Shown here: positions 35,528 through 43,776 of the stretch, piece by piece
Layout: every line of letters starts with the position of its first letter
Numbering within the stretch: the first letter of the stretch is position 1
DNA from: Steroidobacteraceae bacterium
GTDB taxonomy: Bacteria > Pseudomonadota > Gammaproteobacteria > Steroidobacterales > Steroidobacteraceae
Length of the DNA: 64,000 nucleotides
Assembly: GCA_019683695.1 (NCBI GenBank)
Contig: JADGHX010000006.1
Span: 1-64,000, forward strand
Direction of reading: 5' to 3'
Program-made: the position numbers and the translations under genes
Notes under the pieces: generated by a model
Seen by the model: the letters and a program-made list of their open reading frames with translations, nothing else
Database searches by the model: none
Told to the model about the DNA's origin: nothing

Positions 35528-36917
35528 ACAGCACGAAGCGGCCTAGCAGCAGGCCCACGACGCCCGCGATGGAGGAGCCTGCCAGCACGGCAAATTTCGC
35601 CGCGCCCAGCAGCGCTGTATCGGGAAAGGCCAGATTCGCGATGAAGATGGACATCGTGAACCCGATGCCACCGAGGCACCCCACGAGCAGCACCCCGCGC
35701 CAGGGCAGCCCCGGCCCGAGCGCCCCGAGTCCGCTGCGAACGGTGAGCCAGGTGGAGGTGACAATGCCGAGCGGCTTGCCGAGCACGAGGGCGATGGCGA
35801 TCGCGAAGGTGACGAGCGTGGTAGCGCCTTCGCCGAAATGGAGCCCGTCGAGGCGCACACCTGCGTTGGCGAATGCGAACAGCGGCATGATGCCGTACGC
35901 CACCCAGGGGTGAAGCGCCATCTCCACGCGCACGACCGGTGGGATCAGCTCCCGCTGCGCCTCCTTCAGCCGTTGCACATGTGGCGCCAGCACGCGCGAT
36001 TCGTGCGTAGTGCGCGAGATGCGCTCGCGCACGTCTTCCAGCGCGCGGAAGGCCATGTCCAGAAGACGTTCACGCGTCGTGGGGACCATCACGGGCGTGA
36101 GCAACCCGAGCACCACGCCACCGAGCGTCGGGTGGATTCCGGCGCGGAGCAGGCCCATCCAGACCACTGCGCCGGGCAGGACGTATGCGAGAGCGGAACG
36201 CACTCCGAGCCATTGCCAGATGAACACTGCCGCGACCCCGGCGGCGGCAATCAGCAGCCCTGTGCCATCGATGCCGGCGGAGTAGAAGAACGCGATCACG
36301 AGAATCGCAATCACGTCATCGATCACCGCAAGTGCCAGCAGCAGCACACGCGCGGCGTGCGGCACCCGATTGCCCAGCACGGTGAGCACGCCCACCGCGA
36401 ACGCAATATCCGTTGCCGTAGGTATCGCCCACCCGCGGCCAAGCTCTTCGTTGCCGGCGAGGGCCAGATAGATGAGCGCGGGCGCGATCACGCCGCCCGT
36501 GGCCGCCATGAGCGGGATGATCGCCCGACGCACATCGGACAGCGCACCATCGTGCAACTCGCGCCGGATCTCGAGGCCCACGACGAGGAAGAACACGGTC
36601 ATGAGCCAATCGTTCACGATGAAGTGAAGCGTCACCTCCCACTCGTGGTCGCCGAAGCCGAAGCGCACCGGCAGATCCCACAGGGCCTCGTACGCCGCGC
36701 CCCATGGTGAGTTCGCCCAGATCAGCGCGAGGGCGGTGACGGCGAGCAGGACGACGCCGCTCGCCGCTTCGATCTGGACAAAGCGTTCCAGCGGCTGGCG
36801 AAGACGGCGGGAGAGTGGCGCGGGAGCGTTTGGCGAAGAATTCGGGATGTATTGCACCGGCAAAGACGGTTCGGCCCTGGCGGCCCGACCAGCGCATTGT
36901 CCTGTCCCGCGCGCCAT
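35520..36917 (-). CDS. nhaA: Na+/H+ antiporter NhaA
   Basis: A 465-residue antiporter (445 if GTG 36857 is used) with 12 helices that exchanges external protons for internal sodium and controls pH and salt. NhaA landmarks are FFLVVGLEIRRELHDGAL, PLMAATGGVIAPALIYLAL, WAIPTATDIAFAVGVLTVLG, and the essential ion-binding Asp pair in LAVIDDVIAILVIAFFY. The later FAFANAGVRL and GFTMSIFIANLAF are also family-typical. The length is slightly above the usual ~390-440 because of an N-terminal extension. The start is uncertain; neither candidate has a clear ribosome-binding site. Confidence 0.95.
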   Translation of the reverse strand: MARGTGQCAGRAARAEPSLPVQYIPNSSPNAPAPLSRRLRQPLERFVQIEAASGVVLLAVTALALIWANSPWGAAYEALWDLPVRFGFGDHEWEVTLHFIVNDWLMTVFFLVVGLEIRRELHDGALSDVRRAIIPLMAATGGVIAPALIYLALAGNEELGRGWAIPTATDIAFAVGVLTVLGNRVPHAARVLLLALAVIDDVIAILVIAFFYSAGIDGTGLLIAAAGVAAVFIWQWLGVRSALAYVLPGAVVWMGLLRAGIHPTLGGVVLGLLTPVMVPTTRERLLDMAFRALEDVRERISRTTHESRVLAPHVQRLKEAQRELIPPVVRVEMALHPWVAYGIMPLFAFANAGVRLDGLHFGEGATTLVTFAIAIALVLGKPLGIVTSTWLTVRSGLGALGPGLPWRGVLLVGCLGGIGFTMSIFIANLAFPDTALLGAAKFAVLAGSSIAGVVGLLLGRFVLFR

Positions 36918-37005
36918 GCGCCGGACACCCGCGCGTGATCAGACAACAGATTCAGAGCGCATGCAAGCCTCGGCGGCGACCCTGCGACGTGTGTCGCGGA
37001 CGTGA

Positions 37006-37710
37006 TCAGCTGCCGTGGGCCGTGGGGGAGCGCGTGAAGGGAAGCCGGTTCACGTGCGCGAGATGGCCGGTTTTCACCCACAGGGTGCATCCGTTGCGGC
37101 CTGCCCGGGCGTCGAGCGAACTTCCCGGCGGGAGCCGCAGCCATGAATGCGTTTCGAAGCGCTCTGCGGATTCCTCGAACGCACCGTCCAGCACGAGGAA
37201 CTCGCCACCCGCTGGCAGCGGCAGAGTGACGCTCGCATCCGGCTTCCAGCGCTCGAGCCGCACCTTCTCGGATGAGTCCTGATAAAGAGGCATGACCTCC
37301 ACGCCGGGCCGAACGCGCGAGGCGCGGAACGGGCGCTTCGAGGTATCCACGGACACTTGCGTGCGATCCTCCGGGGAGAACTGCCACAACTTCACGAAGA
37401 TGACGCAGCCGGTCCCGGAGCCGGGCGAGTGCGCCGAGGCGGGTGGGTTGCGAACGTAGCAGCCCGGGCCGTAATCGCCGTGCTCATCCTGGAACACGCC
37501 CTCGAGCACGAGGAACTCCTCGCCTCCACCATGCGTGTGCGCGGAGAAGTGACTTCCCGGCGCATAGCGGACGATCGAGGTCGCACGCGCCACTTCGCCG
37601 CCGATGCGGTCGAGCATGCGGCGCTCCACACCCTTCATCGGGGAAGGCACCCACGGACAGTGCGCGGCATGCACTGCCGCCCGCACTGAAAAGTCTGCGT
37701 TCAGTTCCAC
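37006..37710 (-). CDS. Bicupin (ChrR-type) protein
   Basis: A 234-residue protein with two cupin-like halves. The first has SIVRYAPGSHFSAHTHGGGE with EEFLVLEGVFQDEHG (about 44-75), an HxH...E metal motif as in ChrR anti-sigma cupins. The second half (VTLPLPAGGEFLVLDGAF) keeps the fold but lacks the His residues. Without the N-terminal zinc anti-sigma domain it is more likely a stand-alone enzyme or sensor, and no sigma factor gene is adjacent. GTG at 37710 is preferred because AGAGGAA lies upstream; a longer frame exists to 37764. Confidence 0.82.
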   Translation of the reverse strand: MELNADFSVRAAVHAAHCPWVPSPMKGVERRMLDRIGGEVARATSIVRYAPGSHFSAHTHGGGEEFLVLEGVFQDEHGDYGPGCYVRNPPASAHSPGSGTGCVIFVKLWQFSPEDRTQVSVDTSKRPFRASRVRPGVEVMPLYQDSSEKVRLERWKPDASVTLPLPAGGEFLVLDGAFEESAERFETHSWLRLPPGSSLDARAGRNGCTLWVKTGHLAHVNRLPFTRSPTAHGS

Positions 37711-37934
37711 GCGTCCCGTTCCTCTCAGAATGCGGGCGGACCAGCGCCTGCAGCCCGAACGCATTTTCCGCTGACGGCAATCCGGTGCAAAGCGAAGCCT
37801 GGCGCAGGTGACGCGTCACGCGGCGTGCTTCGTACAGGTCGCATCGATAATCCGCGCATCCGTTGGTGGAAGCACAGACCGTGCAGTCCGAAGCGGCATA
37901 ATGCTTGTCGCATTGCAGGCAAGACCGAGCACTC

Positions 37935-39125
37935 ATGCAACACGCTTCAGCTCGCAAGGCCGCGCTGCCCGCGGGGGTTTGGGCGCTCGGGTTTGTCAGC
38001 CTGTTCATGGACATTTCCTCCGAGCTGATCCACGCGCTACTGCCGGTTTTCGTGGTGGGCACGCTCGGCGCCGGCGCGGCATGGCTCGGACTCATCGAGG
38101 GTGTCGCGGAGGCCACTGCGAATATCGTGCGCGTGTTCTCCGGCGCTCTCTCGGACCGGTTGGGCCGGCGCAAGCCGCTCGCGCTGCTCGGCTATGGCCT
38201 CGCTGCCCTGACCAAGCCGCTGTTTCCGCTCGCGGGCAGCGTGGCCATGGTGTTTGCGGCCCGATTCATCGATCGCATCGGCAAGGGAATTCGCGGTTCG
38301 CCTCGTGATGCGCTGATCGCGGATTACACCACGCCCGAGCAACGCGGCGCGGCGTTCGGGTTGCGCCAATCGCTCGACACGGCGGGTGCGTTTGCCGGGC
38401 CCGTGCTCGCCGTCGTGCTCGCCACCGCGCTGGGCGGTGATGTGCGCGCGGTGTTCTGGGTGGCCGTGATTCCTGCGCTCGTCGCTGTGGCGATTCTCTG
38501 GCTCGCCGTGAAGGAGCCTGCGCACGTTGCGCCTTCCACGAAGGCGGTCATGCGTCTGCGTCCTCGTGATCTGCCGCGCTCGTTCTGGGTGCTCGCGAGC
38601 GTGTCGGCATTCTTCACGCTCGCGCGATTCTCGGAAGGCTTCCTGGTGTTGCGCGGGTCTGATGTCGGCTTGCCGGTCGCCTGGACGCCGCTCGTGCTCG
38701 TGGTGATGAACGCGGTCTACATGGCTTCGGCGTATCCGGCGGGATGGCTTGCGGATCGCGTGTCCCGCACGCACCTGCTGATGCTCGGATGCCTGTTCCT
38801 GATCGCCGGCAATCTCGTCCTCGCATGGGCGGGGTCGGTGGAGCGGGCGCTGATCGGTGTGGCGCTCTGGGGACTGCACATGGGATTCACCGAAGGCATC
38901 TTCGCCGCCATGGTGGCGGACTGCGCGCCCGCGCATCTGCGCGGAACGGCCTTTGGTGTCTTCAATCTCTTGCGCGGCGTGTTGCTTCTGGCGGCGAGCG
39001 TGCTCGCAGGCCTGCTGTGGGAATGGATGGGGCCCGCAGCAACGTTCTTCACCGCGGCCGCACTGGCCGCGATCTCCCTCGTGCTGCTGCGGGCGAGTGC
39101 CTCCTCGGGCACGCGCTCCGCGTGA
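37935..39125 (+). CDS. MFS transporter
   Basis: A 396-residue major-facilitator transporter with 12 predicted helices. The N-terminal half opens ALGFVSLFMDISSELIHALL and has the MFS loop motif GALSDRLGRRKPLALLGYG, then FIDRIGKGIRGSPRDALIADY, the pattern of a branch often labelled MFS transporter without a known substrate. The C-terminal half includes AYPAGWLADRVSRTHLL. ATG at 37935 is preferred; an in-frame ATG at 37905 would add ten residues. Convergent with the MscS-type gene. Confidence 0.9.
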   Translation: MQHASARKAALPAGVWALGFVSLFMDISSELIHALLPVFVVGTLGAGAAWLGLIEGVAEATANIVRVFSGALSDRLGRRKPLALLGYGLAALTKPLFPLAGSVAMVFAARFIDRIGKGIRGSPRDALIADYTTPEQRGAAFGLRQSLDTAGAFAGPVLAVVLATALGGDVRAVFWVAVIPALVAVAILWLAVKEPAHVAPSTKAVMRLRPRDLPRSFWVLASVSAFFTLARFSEGFLVLRGSDVGLPVAWTPLVLVVMNAVYMASAYPAGWLADRVSRTHLLMLGCLFLIAGNLVLAWAGSVERALIGVALWGLHMGFTEGIFAAMVADCAPAHLRGTAFGVFNLLRGVLLLAASVLAGLLWEWMGPAATFFTAAALAAISLVLLRASASSGTRSA

Positions 39126-39139
39126 GGGCTCTCACGCGG
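39118..39139. terminator. Bidirectional hairpin containing both stop codons
   Basis: CCGCGTGAG and CTCACGCGG form a perfect 9-bp stem with loop GGCT. The MFS stop (TGA, 39123-39125) is in one arm and the mechanosensitive channel stop is in the other (TCA, 39132-39134). No T-tract is evident on either side. Confidence 0.6.
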
Positions 39140-40229
39140 CGACGCGCTCCTTTTCTCCAACGGCATCCGCGCGCGCGAGCAGCAGCTTCTGCGTGGGATA
39201 CGCAAAGTTGATGCCGGAGCGCTGGAATTCCCGGTGAATGCGCAGATTGATGTTCTGCTGGATATCCATGTACCGGTTGTAGTCGGGGGAGAGCACGTAG
39301 TACACCGTCTCGTAATCGATGGACCCCGGCGAGTGGATCGCGAGATGGCTGCGGTCGAATCGCGTGCTCTCCTGCGATTCGATGATCTCGCGGATGAGCT
39401 TCGGGATCCGCTCGAGCTGCTCGACGGGCGTTTCGTACGTGACGCGAGTCTGGAATACCACGCGACGTTCCATCATCCGCCCGTAGTTGCGCACGCGGCT
39501 GCCGAGCAGGTCTGCGTTCGGCATGATGATCTGCTCACCGGAGAGACTTCGCAGGCGCGTGCTCTTGATGCCGATGTATTCCACGGTGCCCAGGAAATCG
39601 CCCACGACGAGAAAGTCTCCGACCACGAACGGCTTGTCGAAGGTGATGGAGAGCGATGCGCACAGGTCGCCGAGGATGTTCTGCACGGCCAGCGCCACCG
39701 CGATGCCGCCGATACCGAGGCCGGCGACGAGCGCCGTGACATCCACGCCGAGGTTCTCGAGCGTGAGCAGACCGACCAGCGCCCAGATCATCACGCGCAC
39801 GACGAAACCGATCACGCCGAGCGAGCCGACAGCAGCCCGATCTGTGACGAGGCTGCGACGCCGCCGCCTGTCGAGGTAGCCTGTCGCGGCTGCGGAGGCC
39901 CACACGCCCGCCTGCCAGAAGAGCGCGATCGTGAGCACGGAACGCAGCACGCGAGCCGTGCTCGGCGCCATCGTGAGCGTCTCCAGCCCCGTGAATACCG
40001 CGAGCACCACGAAGAACAGCGTCGTCGTGCGGCTCAGCACCTCCATCGGCACTTCTGCGAGCTGCGTGCCTTCCTGCTTCAGAAGCTTGTCGTAATACCG
40101 GCGCACGAAGCGGCGCCCGGTGACGAGCACGAAGAGCACACCGAGCATCACCGCGACCGCGAGCAGCAGGTCGGCGAGCGAGTTGCGGGTGATGATCGGC
40201 AGCTGCAGCAACGGATCGATGAGTTCCAC
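39132..40229 (-). CDS. MscS-family mechanosensitive ion channel
   Basis: A 365-residue small-conductance-type channel. After an N-terminal extension and two or three helices, the pore helix TM3 region reads VTALVAGLGIGGIAVALAVQ followed by NILGDLCASLSITFDKPFVVGDF. This is the typical Gly/Ala-packed MscS pore and the start of the beta domain. The remaining vestibule domain (EYIGIKSTRLRSLSGEQIIM, YVLSPDYNRYMDIQQNINL) is complete. Such channels release solutes on hypo-osmotic shock. GTG at 40229 is selected, with AAGGG about ten bases upstream. It is divergent from otsBA, a sensible osmotic pairing. Confidence 0.92.
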   Translation of the reverse strand: MELIDPLLQLPIITRNSLADLLLAVAVMLGVLFVLVTGRRFVRRYYDKLLKQEGTQLAEVPMEVLSRTTTLFFVVLAVFTGLETLTMAPSTARVLRSVLTIALFWQAGVWASAAATGYLDRRRRRSLVTDRAAVGSLGVIGFVVRVMIWALVGLLTLENLGVDVTALVAGLGIGGIAVALAVQNILGDLCASLSITFDKPFVVGDFLVVGDFLGTVEYIGIKSTRLRSLSGEQIIMPNADLLGSRVRNYGRMMERRVVFQTRVTYETPVEQLERIPKLIREIIESQESTRFDRSHLAIHSPGSIDYETVYYVLSPDYNRYMDIQQNINLRIHREFQRSGINFAYPTQKLLLARADAVGEKERVAA

Positions 40230-40324
40230 TCTTGAAAGCCCTTTTGATGTGTTTGCGCGCGAATGCGCGTGCGTGCGAGAAACGCTCTTGCGTGGCGAAA
40301 GGCAGTTGTGCGCCGGCCGCAAGG

Positions 40325-40354
40325 TTGCGTGAGCCAGCCGGAGTTTTTTATATT
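40325..40354 (+). promoter_or_regulatory. Sigma-70-like promoter of otsBA
   Basis: TTGCGT (40325-40330) and TATATT (40349-40354) are separated by 18 bases and lie 36 bases before the otsB start. The T-run between them is the most A+T-rich sequence of the region. Confidence 0.6.
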
Positions 40355-40365
40355 GGTCCCAATAT
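40350..40365. promoter_or_regulatory. Palindromic operator candidate over the otsBA -10
   Basis: ATATTGG-TC-CCAATAT is a perfect 7-2-7 inverted repeat that overlaps the -10 element and the expected start point. A repressor bound there would block transcription. The regulator is not identified in the window. Confidence 0.6.
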
Positions 40366-40389
40366 TTCGGCAAGTGGAGAAGGGGAGGC

Positions 40390-41175
40390 ATGGGTTCGAG
40401 CGCCGCATCCCCGGGCCGGGCATTCGCGCTTCCGGAGCCACAGGGACCGGTCCACCCCGCGGAACACGCGTTCTTCCTGGATGTGGATGGCACGCTTCTC
40501 GAGCTTGCACCGTCGCCGGACGCGGTCGTCGTCGAACCTCACCTCATCGATCTGCTGCGTGCCCTCGCTGTGCGCGCCTACGGCGCTGTCGCGTTCGTGA
40601 GCGGGCGTTCCATCGCAACGCTCGATGCGCTCTTTCAGCCTTTGTTGCTGCCCGCAGCGGGCTTGCATGGTTTCGAGCGCCGCGACGCGAGCGGCACCTA
40701 TCGTCGGCACACGCTGCCGCCGGGCGAAGCGCTCGGGCACGCGCGGCTGAAATTGCGCGAGCTCGCCGCGCGCAACCCGGGGCTGCTGCTCGAGGACAAG
40801 CGCTTCGCGCTCGCGCTGCATTATCGGCAGGCGCCAAATCTGGAACCACTGGTGCTCGGTCACGTGGAAGACATCGCCGCTCACGTCGGCGAGTCGCTGA
40901 AGATTCAGCGCGGTCGCATGGTCGTCGAGCTGCGTCCTGCCAGTGCGAGCAAGGCCACGGCCATCGCGGAGTTCATGCGCGAGCCTCCGTTTGCGGGCCG
41001 CCGTCCCGTGTGTCTGGGCGACGATCTCACCGACGAATGCGCTTTCGAGTGGGTGAACGCGGCGGGCGGCGTCTCGATCGCGGTGGGTGTGGCGCGTGAT
41101 ACCGCGGCCACCGCACACTTGCATTCGGTGGCGGCGGCGCGGCTCTGGTTGAGTCGGATCGTCGAGCAACCGTAG
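40390..41175 (+). CDS. otsB: Trehalose-6-phosphate phosphatase
   Basis: A 261-residue HAD phosphatase that converts trehalose 6-phosphate to trehalose. The HAD motif I is FFLDVDGTLLELAPSPD (about 28-44), motif II FVSGRSIATLDALF, a typical GLHGFERRD in the cap-adjacent region and the C-terminal CLGDDLTDECAFEWVN. The length and order are those of OtsB. GGAGAAGG lies six bases before the ATG. It is the first gene of otsBA, ten bases before otsA. Confidence 0.94.
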   Translation: MGSSAASPGRAFALPEPQGPVHPAEHAFFLDVDGTLLELAPSPDAVVVEPHLIDLLRALAVRAYGAVAFVSGRSIATLDALFQPLLLPAAGLHGFERRDASGTYRRHTLPPGEALGHARLKLRELAARNPGLLLEDKRFALALHYRQAPNLEPLVLGHVEDIAAHVGESLKIQRGRMVVELRPASASKATAIAEFMREPPFAGRRPVCLGDDLTDECAFEWVNAAGGVSIAVGVARDTAATAHLHSVAAARLWLSRIVEQP

Positions 41176-41185
41176 GGCGAGGCGC

Positions 41186-42616
41186 ATGGCACCCTCCAAC
41201 CGTCTCGTGAATGTGTCCAATCGCGTGGCGCTGCCGAAGGCGGCAGGCGCACCCGGCGGGCTCGCCGTGGGTGTTCTGGCCGCCATGCGCGCGTCGGGCG
41301 GCATGTGGTTCGGGTGGAGCGGAGAAATCTCGCCCGACGACGCAGGCGTTTCCCCGCCGGAGATCACCTCGCGCGAGGGCATCACCTTCGCCACGCTGCG
41401 CATCCCGGCCACTCTGCACGAGCGCAGCTACAGCGGTTTCGCGAATGGCACGCTCTGGCCGCTGTTCCATTATTTCCTCGACGGATTCCGCTACGACGAC
41501 GAGGAGTACGAGGCGTACCAGGCCGTCAATGCCTTGTTCGCGCGTGAGCTCGTGCCGCTGCTGCGCGAGGGGGATCTCATCTGGGTTCACGACTATCACC
41601 TCATCCCGCTCGGGGAGAGGTTGCGTGAGCACGGCGTGCGTGCGCCGCTCGGTTTCTTCCTGCACATTCCGTTTCCGCACTACGAGGTGCTCCGCGCATT
41701 GCCCAAATGTGCGGACCTCATGCGCGCACTGCTTGCCTATGACGTCGTGGGGTTCCAGACGAACACCGATCGGCAGTCGTTCCTCGGTGCCGTGCAGGCG
41801 TTGTGGGGCAGGGATTGCATCAGTTCGTCCGGCGTGATCGAGCTGTGGGACCGCCGGGTTCAGACGGGCGTGTTCCCCATCGGCGTGGATGTCAGCGCCA
41901 TTTCCGCCAATGCCGCGCGCGCGGTGAGCTCCGCGCGCGTTCAGCGCATGAAGGAAGGCCTGCTCGGTCGCCGTCTCCTCATGGGCGTGGATCGGCTCGA
42001 CTACAGCAAGGGATTGCTGGAGCGTTTCGAGGCGTACCGGCGGTTCCTCGAGGAGTGCCCGGAGCATCACAATCGGGTCACCTATCTGCAGATCGCGCCG
42101 CTCGGCCGGCAGAACGTGAGCGCGTACGCACGCATTCGCGATGCGCTCGAGCAAAGCTCCGGCCGGACGAACGGCCAGTTCGCCGATGTCGACTGGACGC
42201 CGATCCGCTATCTGAACCGCAACTTCCCGCACGCCACGCTCATGGGGTTCCTGCGCCTGGCGCAAGTGTGTCTCGTCACGCCGGTGCGCGATGGCATGAA
42301 CCTCGTCGCCAAGGAATTCGTGGCCGCTCAGGACCCGGCCGATCCCGGCGTGCTGATCCTCTCCGATCGCACAGGCGCCGCCTGTGAGCTCACCGAGGCG
42401 CTGCTCGTGAATCCGTACGACACGCGCGGTATCGCGCGTGCCTTGAAACAGGCGCTCGAGATGCCGCTCGCCGAGCGCCGCGCCCGTCACGAGAAGCTGC
42501 TCGCGGCGCTCGCCCGCAACGACATCCATTCATGGCACGAGCGCTTCCTCGAAGCGCTTCGCCGCCCGCATGCGCGCGTGCCCGATGGGTGCGGGCTGAA
42601 TCTCACCGCAGCCTAG
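41186..42616 (+). CDS. otsA: Trehalose-6-phosphate synthase (UDP-forming)
   Basis: A 476-residue GT20 glucosyltransferase that makes trehalose 6-phosphate from UDP-glucose and glucose 6-phosphate. The N-terminus LVNVSNRVALPKAAGAPGGL contains the nucleotide-sugar-binding loop. Later come WVHDYHLIPLGERLREHG, FLHIPFPHYEVLRALP, VDRLDYSKGLLERFEAYRRF and TPVRDGMNLVAKEFVAAQ, all diagnostic of OtsA. GGCGAGG before the ATG supports the start. Coupled to otsB. Trehalose protects against osmotic and desiccation stress. Confidence 0.96.
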   Translation: MAPSNRLVNVSNRVALPKAAGAPGGLAVGVLAAMRASGGMWFGWSGEISPDDAGVSPPEITSREGITFATLRIPATLHERSYSGFANGTLWPLFHYFLDGFRYDDEEYEAYQAVNALFARELVPLLREGDLIWVHDYHLIPLGERLREHGVRAPLGFFLHIPFPHYEVLRALPKCADLMRALLAYDVVGFQTNTDRQSFLGAVQALWGRDCISSSGVIELWDRRVQTGVFPIGVDVSAISANAARAVSSARVQRMKEGLLGRRLLMGVDRLDYSKGLLERFEAYRRFLEECPEHHNRVTYLQIAPLGRQNVSAYARIRDALEQSSGRTNGQFADVDWTPIRYLNRNFPHATLMGFLRLAQVCLVTPVRDGMNLVAKEFVAAQDPADPGVLILSDRTGAACELTEALLVNPYDTRGIARALKQALEMPLAERRARHEKLLAALARNDIHSWHERFLEALRRPHARVPDGCGLNLTAA

Positions 42617-42740
42617 CCGCGCGTCGCGCTCGCGGCGTCGCCCGTGATCGCGCGTTGGGTGGCAGCAGAAGCCAAACCGGCAACGGGGCCGGGTGCGTAT
42701 CCTGCTCCATGCCCGGCCTGTTTCCCTGTGAGGTGTAGTC

Positions 42741-43637
42741 ATGACTGCGGAAGTCTCGGCGGCCCGCTCCGGCACGTTCCGGATCGGCGGCGACATTGAA
42801 GTGAACCGGCTCGGATTCGGTGCCATGCGCATCACCGGCCCCGGTATCTGGGGCGAGCCGCCCGACCGCGCCGAGGCCCTGCGAACCTTGCGCCGCCTGC
42901 CGGAGCTCGGCGTCAACTTCATCGATACGGCGGATTCCTACGGTCCGGATGTCTCCGAGCGGCTGTTGCGCGAGGCGTTGCATCCCTGCAAGGGCCTGCT
43001 CATCGCCACCAAGGCGGGACTTGCGCGCACGGGACCGGACCGGTGGATCCCGCTCGGCCGGCCGGAGTATCTGATCCAGCAGGCTCACAAGAGCCTGCGT
43101 AACCTCGGCGTCGAGCAGATCGGCCTGTGGCAGCTGCACCGTATCGACCCGAAGGTGCCGGCGGATGAGCAGTTCGACGCCGTGAAGCAGCTCCTCGCCG
43201 ACGGCATCATCCGTCACGCCGGCCTGAGCCAGGTGTCCGTGCGCGAAATCGAAGCGGCCTCACGCTACTTCAGGGTCGCCACCGTGCAGAACCGCTACAA
43301 CCTCGTGGACCGCTCCAGCGAGGACGTGCTGGACTACTGCGCGCGGACCGGCATCGGCTTCATTCCCTGGTTTCCGCTCGCGGCGGGCGATCTGGCTGCG
43401 CCCGGCTCGGTGCTCGATGACCTGGCGAGGCGCCATAACGCCGCGCCCAGCCAGATCGCTCTCGCGTGGACCCTGAAACGCAGCCCCGTGATGCTGCCCA
43501 TTCCCGGCACGTCGAAGGTGGCGCACCTCGAGCAGAACGTGGCCGCGGTCGGGATCACGCTTTCCGATGCGGATTTTGCGGCCCTGGGCCGCGCCGGACG
43601 ACAGGCGAGCGCGGCAGCCCGCGGCGATGGTGATTGA
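42741..43637 (+). CDS. Aldo/keto reductase
   Basis: A 298-residue NADPH-dependent oxidoreductase with a TIM-barrel fold. The catalytic tetrad is visible: FIDTADSYG (Asp and Tyr), LIATKAG (Lys) and LWQLHRID (His). [19 protein letters not shown] opens the first strands and the C-terminal [14 protein letters not shown] binds the cofactor phosphate. It reduces aldehydes or ketones; the physiological substrate is unknown. GAGGTG lies before the ATG. It follows otsA but with a 124-bp gap, so a separate promoter is possible. Confidence 0.92.
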   Translation: MTAEVSAARSGTFRIGGDIEVNRLGFGAMRITGPGIWGEPPDRAEALRTLRRLPELGVNFIDTADSYGPDVSERLLREALHPCKGLLIATKAGLARTGPDRWIPLGRPEYLIQQAHKSLRNLGVEQIGLWQLHRIDPKVPADEQFDAVKQLLADGIIRHAGLSQVSVREIEAASRYFRVATVQNRYNLVDRSSEDVLDYCARTGIGFIPWFPLAAGDLAAPGSVLDDLARRHNAAPSQIALAWTLKRSPVMLPIPGTSKVAHLEQNVAAVGITLSDADFAALGRAGRQASAAARGDGD

Positions 43638-43776
43638 TCTTCAGCGCGCCCGCGCCATTCGAGGATAATTCCCCCACCTTGAGGCCCGGCGCACCCGGGC
43701 GGTAACCGATCAAAATACGGGCGGCGTGCGGCGGCTACACTGCCACACTGCGGACACGAGCGATGGGGGGCATCTG

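Noticed and set aside
33823-35913. A 696-codon plus-strand open frame
   Set aside because: It crosses the anchor protein, the intergenic gap and the HupE-like gene in the wrong frame and shows no family feature.
37006-37710. Anti-sigma factor ChrR
   Set aside because: The cupin fold is ChrR-like, but the N-terminal zinc-binding anti-sigma domain and a neighbouring ECF sigma gene are missing.
37711-37936. Cys-rich minus-strand frame starting at 37936, with CLQC and CTVC pairs
   Set aside because: It resembles a small zinc ribbon, but the frame runs on into the cupin gene in antisense, overlaps the MFS start codon, and has no ribosome-binding site.
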